In this document: positions 49,557 through 56,874 of the stretch, in pieces
How the letters are laid out: every line of letters starts with the position of its first letter
How positions within the stretch are numbered: position 1 is the stretch's first letter
Assembly: GCA_003215655.1 (NCBI GenBank)
Contig: QCKB01000007.1
Span: 1 to 64,000, forward strand
DNA from: Prochlorococcus sp. AG-409-J16
GTDB taxonomy: Bacteria; Cyanobacteriota; Cyanobacteriia; PCC-6307; Cyanobiaceae
Length of the DNA stretch: 64,000 bases
Direction: 5' to 3'
The notes under the pieces: model-generated
What the model saw: only the letters and a program-made list of their open reading frames with translations
What the model was told of the DNA's origin: nothing
Database searches by the model: none
Program-made: the position numbers and the translations under genes

Positions 49557-50201
49557 ATGAAAGAAATCTCCTCCAATCCAAAAAACTTTGCTGTTTTCGA
49601 TGGTGATCTCGACAGCGACTGGGAGGAGCGACTTAGTCAAGCATCTGCCCTTGGTGTGGATACAGAGGCTATGGGTCTAATCCATGGCAGAGACCGCCTT
49701 TGCCTAGTCCAAATTTGTGACCAATCTGACAATGTTGTCTGTATCAGGATCCAACAGGGACAAACTCATGCACCAAAATTAAAAGCTTTGATGGAGAATC
49801 CTTCAATTGAAAAAGTTTTTCACTTCGCCAGGTTTGACGTAGCAGCACTTGCTAGTGGTCTCAAAATTGAAGTTCAACCAATTTTCTGCACAAAACTAGC
49901 GAGCCGACTTGCACGCACCTATAGCCCCCGCCACGGACTGAAAGAACTGATGATAGACCTATTAGGAATTGAACTTGATAAAAGGTCCCAAAGTAGCGAC
50001 TGGGGAAAAGTAGAAGAACTTACGGACGTACAACTTGCCTATGCAGCAAATGATGCCAGATACCTTTTGCCTGCTCGTGAAATTCTAGAAAAAATGCTTC
50101 GGAGAGAAGAGAGATGGTCCTTAGCTAAACGCTGCTTCCAATGCATTCCTGTTTTCGCCGAACTTGACCAAAAACGATTTACTCAAATTTTTGAGCACTA
50201 A
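49557..50201 (+). CDS. rnd: RNase D-like 3'-5' exonuclease
   Basis: 214 residues containing only the DEDDy exonuclease domain. Exo I ALGVDTEAMGL (Asp35, Glu37), Exo II HFARFDVAAL and Exo III YAANDARYL are intact. The HRDC domains of E. coli RNase D are absent, which is usual in cyanobacteria. Likely processes 3' ends of tRNA or other RNAs. Confidence 0.88.
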   Translation: MKEISSNPKNFAVFDGDLDSDWEERLSQASALGVDTEAMGLIHGRDRLCLVQICDQSDNVVCIRIQQGQTHAPKLKALMENPSIEKVFHFARFDVAALASGLKIEVQPIFCTKLASRLARTYSPRHGLKELMIDLLGIELDKRSQSSDWGKVEELTDVQLAYAANDARYLLPAREILEKMLRREERWSLAKRCFQCIPVFAELDQKRFTQIFEH

Positions 50202-50216
50202 TAACCAGGGAATTTA

Positions 50217-50486
50217 TTAGTCTTCAACCATAAAATTCTCTTCTTCTGCTAATGCGACAAGCAATTCATCAAGCTGCTGAGCAGAAGGATCCTTATCTTT
50301 CTTAAGACTCATCCTTGCCTTATCTAAAAGTTCCTTTGCTATACCTTTGCGGGATTCCAAGTCTTTGACACCCTGCTGAGCTGCAGATAATTCAACCTTC
50401 CTACGAGCTGCAGCAAGACTGATACTTAGACATTTCGCCAAGTCAGCGCATATCCTCAAAAAATCCTTGTCTTCTATCACCGCCAT
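50217..50486 (-). CDS. Small helical hypothetical protein
   Basis: 89 residues, highly charged and mostly helical by appearance, beginning MAVIEDKDFLRICADLAKC. I do not recognise the family. Convergent with rnd (15 nt between stops) and downstream of the LpxB-related gene by about 70 nt. Confidence 0.75.
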   Translation of the reverse strand: MAVIEDKDFLRICADLAKCLSISLAAARRKVELSAAQQGVKDLESRKGIAKELLDKARMSLKKDKDPSAQQLDELLVALAEEENFMVED

Positions 50487-50555
50487 AAAAATTCCTACCT
50501 CAGGTCATTTAACAATCTCAAAGGATGTGATCAATAGAAAATCATGCAATAGTTC

Positions 50556-51764
50556 TTAAAGCATTTTCAAAACCTTAGCTGCCACAGCGCTACTGCCACC
50601 TGATAAACCCATTCTTCGCAAGCCCATCTTCCCCAAAAATTTGCAAACCTGACTGTTAACAAGAAGAAAGCTCAACTTTTCAGCCAATATTTCTTTAGAC
50701 CTACATGGAGTTACAGCTCCTCCCAAAAGACGACTTTGCCTAATAGCAAACCCTTTAGTGAATTGTGGTCCTTTCCCTGGCAATGAAAGTGCAGGAATAC
50801 CAAGTCCAACTAACTGTTCAGTAGCAGTACCAGCATTAGCGATACCAATTTCCACCCATGAGGCCCATCGAGAAAATTGTCCTACCCCAATGATTATGAA
50901 TGCCTCTCCTTTCTCCCAATAATGATCTACACAAAAGGGATTTTCAGAAAATGTACGTTGAGAATATCCACGCAAAAGTAATTCTGATTGCAATTCTTTG
51001 AGTGAAGGGTTTGACCCAATAGGAACCAAAATTGCTAGTGGATATTGAAAGTTTAATAATTCCAAGGAATCAAGAAGTCTTTTGAAGTTGGTTAAGGCTT
51101 CAGGGACGCGACTTCCACATAGCAATAACAAGCGTCGAAAGTTTTTTAAAGATGTTGGAATGGGCTCTGCTTTTAGACCGTCCATCATTGGATTCCCTAG
51201 GGCTAAAGCAATCACACCATGTCGCTTTAAGCCCCTTGCAGTTAAACGGTCTCTAACTGCCACAAACTCGCAACGAGAAGACCTCATTAAGTGCCATTCC
51301 CAAGGGTCCCATTCAGTTCCTTTTAAGGAATGGTAATAATCACTGAAGGCTTTCCCTGGTCCACTCCTCCATGTGTAATCACTCTTTGGCGTACCGATAA
51401 ATCCATAGCACCCTCCACTGCTCCAAGCAAAGAGCAACGGCAGGAAATCGCCCACAGCAAGTATTTTTCGCCCTGTTACAGCAGCATGACGAACAATTTT
51501 CCATTGATTAAAGCTCAAGCCAATTAAACCAGAAGCGATATCTGCACACAGTCCAACAAAACTTTGGTTACTAAAGCCACCACTTGGCAATCGGGCTAAT
51601 GGGCCAATCCGCCGCAGCCATCCTGAGGCAATTGCTTGATCAAAAGCTTTACCTTCTCCGACTAGTGGAATAACTTCAAAGCAAATATCTGGCTTTAGGG
51701 CATGCAAGGCTTCGAGAACTCGAAGAGCGATGAGGTCCTCACCATGCCCATTCGAAACCACCAA
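50556..51764 (-). CDS. Lipid-A-disaccharide synthase-related glycosyltransferase
   Basis: About 400 residues of the cyanobacterial LpxB-related family. The N-terminal LLVVSNGHGEDLIALRVLEAL is diagnostic, and GIANAGTATEQLVGLGIPALSLPGKGPQF is the donor-site region. Substrate unknown. The frame stays open through the tRNA-Cys antisense but that part is not coding. The first conventional start is TTG 51764 (or GTG 51761), which trims the first strand. An ATC at 51788 gives ISDWTSPLLVVSNGHG. Confidence 0.85.
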   Translation of the reverse strand: MVVSNGHGEDLIALRVLEALHALKPDICFEVIPLVGEGKAFDQAIASGWLRRIGPLARLPSGGFSNQSFVGLCADIASGLIGLSFNQWKIVRHAAVTGRKILAVGDFLPLLFAWSSGGCYGFIGTPKSDYTWRSGPGKAFSDYYHSLKGTEWDPWEWHLMRSSRCEFVAVRDRLTARGLKRHGVIALALGNPMMDGLKAEPIPTSLKNFRRLLLLCGSRVPEALTNFKRLLDSLELLNFQYPLAILVPIGSNPSLKELQSELLLRGYSQRTFSENPFCVDHYWEKGEAFIIIGVGQFSRWASWVEIGIANAGTATEQLVGLGIPALSLPGKGPQFTKGFAIRQSRLLGGAVTPCRSKEILAEKLSFLLVNSQVCKFLGKMGLRRMGLSGGSSAVAAKVLKML

Positions 51765-51821
51765 TAAAGGAGAGGTCCAGTCGCTGATACGATCCGCAGA
51801 AGGGAATAACGAATCCCTGAC

Positions 51822-51892
51822 GGCGGCATGGCCAAGTGGTAAGGCAGAGGATTGCAAATCCTTTATCCCCAGTTCGAATCTGGGTGCCGCCT
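51822..51892 (+). tRNA. trnC-GCA: tRNA-Cys(GCA)
   Basis: 71-nt cloverleaf. Acceptor GGCGGCA pairs with TGCCGCC, the anticodon loop is ATTGCAAAT-type with anticodon GCA, the T-arm is AGTTCGAATCT, and the discriminator is U as in other tRNA-Cys. It marks the left border of the accessory segment. Confidence 0.95.
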
Positions 51893-51990
51893 TCTTACCT
51901 TTCTTGAGACCGATTCCTGTAATCAGTTGCAAGAACTCAATTATTAGGTCTCTTTTTCTCATAAAACGGATCTTTTCAGCCCTAAGAACT

Positions 51991-52012
51991 GGTCGGTAAG
52001 TGGTCGGTAAGT
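51991..52012 (+). repeat. Tandem 11-bp direct repeat
   Basis: GGTCGGTAAGT occurs twice head to tail, about 100 bp after tRNA-Cys. The second copy is part of the hairpin that follows. Confidence 0.75.
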
Positions 52013-52042
52013 ACCCTGCTATCGACCATCAGCAGGCTTACC
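52006..52042 (+). terminator. Hairpin downstream of tRNA-Cys
   Basis: GGTAAG and CCTGCT (separated by TAC) pair with AGCAGG and CTTACC across a 10-nt loop, then TCCCTTTT follows. A terminator for tRNA-Cys read-through is plausible. Confidence 0.5.
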
Positions 52043-52095
52043 TCCCTTTTAGTGTGCCATTTACAAAACAACTAGCCACCTGAAGAGAATTACCT

Positions 52096-52332
52096 CTAAT
52101 TATTCTTTTCCCAAAGGGTATTATTTCTAGATAATAATGAATCAAGTTCAGACAACTTTATACTTGTATTACCATCTGAAAGTGCATTATTAGGATTGTC
52201 ATGAACCTCCATAAATATGCCATTTACTCCAACTGCAAGCGATGCCCTAAGTAAGGGTTCTACAAATTCCATATTAGATCCGGAACTTCCCCCAATACAA
52301 CCTTTTTGAAGGCAATGCCCTACATCAAAGAT
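52096..52332 (-). pseudogene. kdsA: 3' remnant of kdsA (KDO-8-phosphate synthase)
   Basis: An open minus-strand frame of 78 codons plus stop translates to a clear KdsA C-terminus: IFDVGHCLQKGCIGGSSGSN, then EFVEPLLRASLAVGVNGIF, then MEVHDNPNNALSDG. The catalytic segment upstream is gone: the frame closes within a few codons of 52332 and no KdsA-like sequence follows. Intact KdsA is about 280 residues, so roughly the last quarter survives. KdsA makes the 8-carbon KDO precursor of LPS. The loss fits reported KDO-poor LPS in marine picocyanobacteria, which is background and not shown here. Confidence 0.8.
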
Positions 52333-52549
52333 AGACAGATTCAGCAGCCAACCTTATGCCCCCCAAAACTTTGACCTCTTAAGAGTAGTGCTGGTTTTTT
52401 CTTTTTCACAAAGACTCTGTGCAAGAAGTGCTTCAATTGTTGTCTTTTACTAGGCAAAGCTAATAGGCGAGGGATCGTTGAAATATTGATTTAAACCAAC
52501 CTGCTTCTCATTGTTCCAAATCTCACTAAGCTATCCAGCTCTCACAGTG
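52333..52549. other. Decayed intergenic DNA
   Basis: No gene is visible. On the minus strand 52354-52443 reads KTTIEALLAQSLCEKEKTST and a few more residues between two stops, which looks like a coding remnant. I could not assign it to KdsA or any other family. Confidence 0.35.
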
Positions 52550-52756
52550 ATGGAGTATCTAGAACAGTCCTATACTTCCAAAATAAAAGAAGAAGGGTCA
52601 CTTTGGTCAATTGAACTAGATCATAAATACTTAGAACGACCTTATAAAAAGCTTATATCTTCTGAAAACGAAAGAAGAGATCAACTGTATTCAATAGAGA
52701 AAAATAAAAGGTTTTTTCTAAGCGAAATCTACTACAGAATAACTAAAACAACCTAG
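52550..52756 (+). CDS. Small hypothetical protein
   Basis: 68 residues from MEYLEQSYTSKIKEEG, charged with many Lys, Glu and Tyr, ending IYYRITKTT. An upstream in-frame ATG at 52511 would add 13 residues. No family recognised and no transmembrane segment. Isolated in AT-rich DNA, so it may be a lineage-specific gene or a chance frame. Confidence 0.45.
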   Translation: MEYLEQSYTSKIKEEGSLWSIELDHKYLERPYKKLISSENERRDQLYSIEKNKRFFLSEIYYRITKTT

Positions 52757-52865
52757 TTCAAAATTTTCATATTTCTAATAATGCAGATAATTAAATCTCT
52801 ATCAATTAGCATATTCGATCTAAGTCAAAATAGCTTACTAATATTGAGCAAATTGATGCTAAGTT

Positions 52866-53099
52866 TTAATGAAATATCAATCTATCAAGAAGAATAGCAA
52901 TAATTAATCCTCTAAAAAAAGAGATCCAAATCAAGCCATAATCACTAATTCCAAGCTTTCTCTTCTCTCTATCAATAGATCTCTTATGAATATCAATCAA
53001 ATTTTTAAAGCTCAAAGCAGGTTTTAATGGAAGGGATTCTCTCTTCAAAGGAATAGGAATACGGACATATTTTTTTTTGCCTGCGGATAGTGGACTCAT
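52866..53099 (-). CDS. Small membrane protein coupled to recombinase-like gene
   Basis: 77 residues: a basic N-terminal half (KKKYVRIPIPLKRESLPLKP) and one C-terminal transmembrane segment (YGLIWISFFRGLIIAILLDR). Function unknown. Its ATG overlaps the stop of the upstream recombinase-like gene by 4 nt, so the two are likely translated together. No known partner of serine recombinases looks like this. Confidence 0.65.
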   Translation of the reverse strand: MSPLSAGKKKYVRIPIPLKRESLPLKPALSFKNLIDIHKRSIDREKRKLGISDYGLIWISFFRGLIIAILLDRLIFH

Positions 53100-53743
53100 G
53101 CTGCTAAAGCTTCATTTTCCATGATAATCCTACGAATAGTAGAAAGTGCAAGACCTGTTTGAGCACGTATTGATCTATAAGAGCAACCTTCACGTCTTAA
53201 ACGCAAAACAAGATTTTCTTTAATTGGATTTGTTTTGGGCCTACCTCCAATATTTACACCATCTTTGTTCCTTTCTTGAAATCTTTCATATTTCCTTTCT
53301 TGAATAAGAGACCTTTCAGCTTCAAGAAGAGAGCTCAAAATCCCAATCAAAGCTAATCCCTCATCTTGCAATAACCTTGTATTTACAGCGCCATCAATAG
53401 TCCTTAGAGATATCCCCTTCTCATACAAGTTCTTAATGAGTCCCAAGATCTCTTCAACGGAACCGGCAAGACAAAAAACATTTAAAACTACTAATTCATC
53501 CCCACATCCCAACGCCTTCAAAGCAGCCTGAAACTGTGGCCTTTGTATCTGCAAAGTTCTAACGCTAATTGCCTCTTGAAAAATCTGAGAACAGCCACAA
53601 TTTTTCAAAGCCAAAAGCTGCTCATGCTCAGAGTGATCTTTTAACCCCGTAAGAGCATATCCAACCGACTTCGTTTTTGTCCTCCCAAGAAAAGGTTCTC
53701 GATTCCTCAAGAAAAGCGGAGGGACGCGCCTAAACTTCCTCAT
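53096..53743 (-). CDS. Catalytically dead serine-recombinase-like DNA-binding protein
   Basis: 215 residues with the layout of resolvase/invertase proteins. The N-terminal domain (about 25-150) reads VGYALTGLKDHSE where active enzymes read GYARVSxxxQ, so the catalytic Arg and Ser are Leu31 and Gly33. The later LDRLGRS motif is VFCLAGS, losing the Asp and both Arg; only the Arg in QRPQF is kept. The E-helix (EAERSLIQERKYERF), the GGRPK linker and a C-terminal helix-turn-helix (CSYRSIRAQTGLALSTIRRI) are intact. Recombination should be impossible, but DNA binding and dimerisation are plausible. Probably a regulator; a palindrome overlaps its own promoter. Confidence 0.8.
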   Translation of the reverse strand: MRKFRRVPPLFLRNREPFLGRTKTKSVGYALTGLKDHSEHEQLLALKNCGCSQIFQEAISVRTLQIQRPQFQAALKALGCGDELVVLNVFCLAGSVEEILGLIKNLYEKGISLRTIDGAVNTRLLQDEGLALIGILSSLLEAERSLIQERKYERFQERNKDGVNIGGRPKTNPIKENLVLRLRREGCSYRSIRAQTGLALSTIRRIIMENEALAA

Positions 53744-53760
53744 CCTATGTACTGAAAACT

Positions 53761-53779
53761 TATAGTTTTTATAACTATA
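53761..53779 (-). promoter_or_regulatory. Palindrome overlapping the -10 of the recombinase-like gene
   Basis: TATAGTT, 5-nt spacer, AACTATA: perfect 7-bp arms, 18 nt upstream of the gene's ATG and overlapping the predicted -10 (TATAGT). Position and symmetry suit a repressor site, possibly autoregulatory. Confidence 0.5.
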
Positions 53780-53801
53780 GAAGAATAAAACAAAAAATCA
53801 A
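53774..53801 (-). promoter_or_regulatory. Predicted promoter of the recombinase-like operon
   Basis: On the minus strand TTGATT (53796-53801), 16-nt spacer, then TATAGT (53774-53779), five of six consensus bases in the -10. Confidence 0.4.
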
Positions 53802-54139
53802 TTTTTTATTGAAAATAGAAGATATTAACTAATTAAATAAATACCTTTTAAATTTGTACTTAAAACTGTATTGAAAACATAAGAACGACGAAGTGTTCGT
53901 TTTCCTTTTAAAACGTTCGTTATTTTTAGAATAAAGAACATAAACCATTTATAAATAAGCGTTTTAAAGCTAGCCTAGTGTTTCAATATCCTACTTAAAA
54001 GAACGCTCGGGAAACACAAGGCACATGAATTCATAACCAAAACAAAGGCTTATCCTCAAAAAAATAAAAACTAAGGCTATTTCAGTAAAAAACTTGAAAA
54101 GTCAATCAGGGCAAAGTAAAAATATATCAGCTAGAAAAA
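53802..54139. other. AT-rich intergenic region with GAACG/CGTTC motifs
   Basis: About 340 nt without a gene, very AT-rich. GAACG or its complement recurs: GAACGACG near 53883, TGTTCGTTTT near 53893, CGTTCGTTAT near 53914 and GAACGCTCGG near 54000. The spacing is irregular, so these are possible regulatory sites and not an array. Confidence 0.4.
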
Positions 54140-54385
54140 ATGCTATTGAACAGAAGTCTTTTATTAGTGGCAATTGCTTTAATCACTTCACAGGCTATGG
54201 CATTGGGGCAAGAAATGCTTTGTCAAATAAAGTATGGTGAGAAAGATCTTGATAAAAAATACATGACATTTCCTTTTTTACTTCTTAAAACTCGCTGCCA
54301 TCAAATTGGTGTTGAATTCAATGAGCTTGGTGACTCGATGCCTGAAAAGCCTATTTACGCTTGCTGCAGAACTAAAGAGATATAG
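54140..54385 (+). CDS. Small secreted cysteine-containing protein
   Basis: 81 residues. A signal peptide (MLLNRSLLLVAIALITSQ, AMA-LG-type cleavage near residue 22) precedes a mature part with four Cys (residues 28, 53, 75, 76). Exported to the periplasm, probably disulfide-bonded. No family recognised. Stands alone in the accessory segment. Confidence 0.6.
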   Translation: MLLNRSLLLVAIALITSQAMALGQEMLCQIKYGEKDLDKKYMTFPFLLLKTRCHQIGVEFNELGDSMPEKPIYACCRTKEI

Positions 54386-54462
54386 GCAAATATTATATTT
54401 ATAGGCATATTTTTGACAAAAAAGAATTAAAATTATATACAAAAATAGTTCGTATTAGTTTG

Positions 54463-54639
54463 CTAATAGCCACTTTCTTCAACACACATTCCCATACATT
54501 TAATTCCATTTTCACTAGTCCTTAGACAATGTCTGCAAAGTACCTTTTTACCACCTAGATCTAAAGTGGATTTCTCTCGACTATTTAACTTTCCCGTAAC
54601 ATTATCTAAATTATCAAATGTCGGATTTGTTTTAGACAT
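54463..54639 (-). CDS. 58-residue protein with clustered cysteines
   Basis: ATG at 54639, TAG at 54463-54465. After a polar N-terminal half (MSKTNPTFDNLDNVTGKLNS) comes LCRHCLRTSENGIKCMGMC, four Cys in a C-x2-C...C-x3-C arrangement typical of small metal- or cluster-binding proteins. No family recognised. The regular coding pattern and the Cys spacing favour a real gene. Confidence 0.6.
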   Translation of the reverse strand: MSKTNPTFDNLDNVTGKLNSREKSTLDLGGKKVLCRHCLRTSENGIKCMGMCVEESGY

Positions 54640-54730
54640 TTACTCTAAAGAAGAAACCCCTCTAAAAATAGGATCAAAAAATATTAGTCACCCAATTGAT
54701 AGAACATATAAAAATGGCCATGAAGATCCC

Positions 54731-55408
54731 TCAAGAACCTGCAGACTTAGTAAGGCTTGAAGCATCTGGGGTTACCACTACTGGCATACTGCTTTTTGCA
54801 TTGCCAGTACGAATAGGAACTACCTTTACAGGTGGAATTGGAGTAGGGGTTGTTGCAGGTGGAGAATTTTCTGGGGTTTTATCTTCTGGTTGTGGCTCAT
54901 CTTCCTTTGAACAAGCTTCCAATGCTTCCCTAAGCAAAGAATCAAAAGTCGCCCCAGGAAGTCGGTGACGAGCAACTTCAAGAAAAGTACGTGGTAAGGA
55001 TTCTGCTGCTGCTCCCCTTAGCGCAGGGTTATTACGACGGTGTTCCTGCTCATCCTCAATGGCACGAAGGAAGCGCCTAGTCACATCTCGTTTTGTAGAT
55101 GCTTTGATAAAAGTATCTCTATCACTTGGACCATTCCCTGCATCTTGCTCCAAATCGGTAATACGTCTATCAAGGCTTTCTAGAACCTCTTCCGCTTCTT
55201 TAGAAATATGTGCCAGTTGTCCATCAGACAGGCTTGGCAAATCGGCCACGTAAACCTTTCCGTGGTCCCTTAAGGTTAAAAAAGTAGGTCTTGGCCCAAG
55301 TCGATTGGCACCATTGATCTCTGAACCTTGATTTAGAGGCCTTCTAGGGGGAACTGGACCAGCTGAACTGCGACGACGAGTTACTCGTTGAGGATTCTCA
55401 AACGGCAT
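54731..55408 (-). CDS. Conserved-looking hypothetical protein with Pro-rich tail
   Basis: 225 residues. Basic, Arg/Pro-rich N-terminus (NPQRVTRRRSSAGPVPPRRP), then a helical charged core (DLPSLSDGQLAHISKEAEEV; RRFLRAIEDEQEHRR), then a Pro/Thr tail of about 50 residues. No signal or membrane segment. I do not recognise the family. It lies 140 nt after purM, same strand. Confidence 0.8.
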   Translation of the reverse strand: MPFENPQRVTRRRSSAGPVPPRRPLNQGSEINGANRLGPRPTFLTLRDHGKVYVADLPSLSDGQLAHISKEAEEVLESLDRRITDLEQDAGNGPSDRDTFIKASTKRDVTRRFLRAIEDEQEHRRNNPALRGAAAESLPRTFLEVARHRLPGATFDSLLREALEACSKEDEPQPEDKTPENSPPATTPTPIPPVKVVPIRTGNAKSSMPVVVTPDASSLTKSAGS

Positions 55409-55548
55409 AGAACTAAGAAAAAATGTGACTACGCTGATGCCGAAATAATTAATTCGGCTGGCTAGCTTATGACTTTACAGGCCTCAACCTAAGGATTGTT
55501 TAAATAATCAAATCCTCGTACAAATCCGATGCATTGTAATCGACATTT

Positions 55549-56601
55549 TTAAACAGGTAGTCCTAAAACCTTGATTTTGCTTGGTTCTGTAGCTCCCTCA
55601 ATTATCGAGCCCATAGTCCATGCTTTGAAACTTTCCTCAGAGCAAATCTGAATAACATCATTAACCGCCTCTGGACTGACAACCAAACTAAAACCAACTC
55701 CAAGATTAAAGGTATTCCATAAATCACCCTCAGGAATTTGACCGGCTTCCTGCAACCACTTGAAGAGATCTGGGCGTTCCCAAGTTTTGCTATCCACTAA
55801 TGCTCTAACCCCATCTGGCAAGGACCTAGGAAGATTCTCAGGAATGCCACCACCCGTGATATGAGCCATCCCCTTAATAGGCAATTTGGCATTTAAAAGT
55901 GACTTCACCATTCCTCCATAAAGGCTTGTTGGACATAACAAGGCTTCAATCAAAAGCCTCTGTTCACTCCCAAAACGACTTTTCTCATTCACCTCAACCG
56001 CCCCAAGCACCTTGCGGACCAAACTGTATCCATTGCTATGAATCCCACTACTCTCGACCGCAATTATTTGATCACCTATAGCAATTTCTGAACCATTAAT
56101 CAAAGAATCTTCTTCTACCACTCCCACACAAAAACCTGCTAAATCATATTTGTCTTTTGAATAGAAGCCTGGCATTTCGGCAGTTTCCCCTCCTAACAAA
56201 GCACAATTACTACGACGACATCCTTCCGCGATGCCCTCAACAACTTCAACCAATACTTCTGGGCTTAAAGCCCCAGTCGCAATGTAATCAAGGAAAAATA
56301 ATGGCTCAGCGCCACTTGTAATTACATCGTTCAAACACATCGCTACAAGGTCAATTCCAACTCCGTAATGGGACTGATAGGCCTGAGCTAATTCAAGTTT
56401 TGTACCTACACCATCTGTTCCAGCAACTAATAAAGGCTTATGTAATCCCTCAGGAAGTCGCATAAAACCACCAAAACCTCCTAAATCACCTACTACCTCT
56501 TGACGAAAAGTACTTTCTACACTGGATTTAATCCTTTTGACAAAGTCCCTTCCTCCCTCAACGTCAACTCCTGCCGTCTTGTAATCCATTAATTCAGTCA
56601 C
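55549..56601 (-). CDS. purM: Phosphoribosylformylglycinamidine cyclo-ligase
   Basis: AIR synthase of purine biosynthesis. 350 residues; the family start is probably [13 protein letters not shown] (56589), with MTEL an alternative four residues upstream. [51 protein letters not shown] and [13 protein letters not shown] are all intact. Expressed alone or with the hypothetical gene downstream. Confidence 0.97.
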   Translation of the reverse strand: MTELMDYKTAGVDVEGGRDFVKRIKSSVESTFRQEVVGDLGGFGGFMRLPEGLHKPLLVAGTDGVGTKLELAQAYQSHYGVGIDLVAMCLNDVITSGAEPLFFLDYIATGALSPEVLVEVVEGIAEGCRRSNCALLGGETAEMPGFYSKDKYDLAGFCVGVVEEDSLINGSEIAIGDQIIAVESSGIHSNGYSLVRKVLGAVEVNEKSRFGSEQRLLIEALLCPTSLYGGMVKSLLNAKLPIKGMAHITGGGIPENLPRSLPDGVRALVDSKTWERPDLFKWLQEAGQIPEGDLWNTFNLGVGFSLVVSPEAVNDVIQICSEESFKAWTMGSIIEGATEPSKIKVLGLPV

Positions 56602-56874
56602 ACAATCCTGGGTTAATTTTCCCGTTCTATTAGCTAATGAGCCAACCCCCTGTTAAATCCATGTGATCATTCACGAATGTGTAGTAAATAAATCTTGGTA
56701 AAAAGGTCTAGGAATTCTCCAACATTATTTGCAAGAAAAGCCTTTTGGATGGTTTTGAAAACGAAGAGCTGCCTTTCAAAAGAGAACTACCTGAAAATCC
56801 AAGGGTCTCTAAAAAACAGATTCGAAATTTAAATCTGTATTTGGCAACTTCCAGAATTACATTCTTGATACACC
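56602..56874. other. Divergent intergenic region purM / panC-cmk
   Basis: 273 nt. An overlapping frame from 56745 runs into panC in another frame and has no coding character in its second half. I see no convincing gene or RNA here. Confidence 0.4.

Noticed and set aside
51765-51962. In-frame extension of the LpxB-related gene through the tRNA-Cys antisense
   Set aside because: The added residues are just the reverse complement of the tRNA and its flank. The family begins near the SNGHGED motif.
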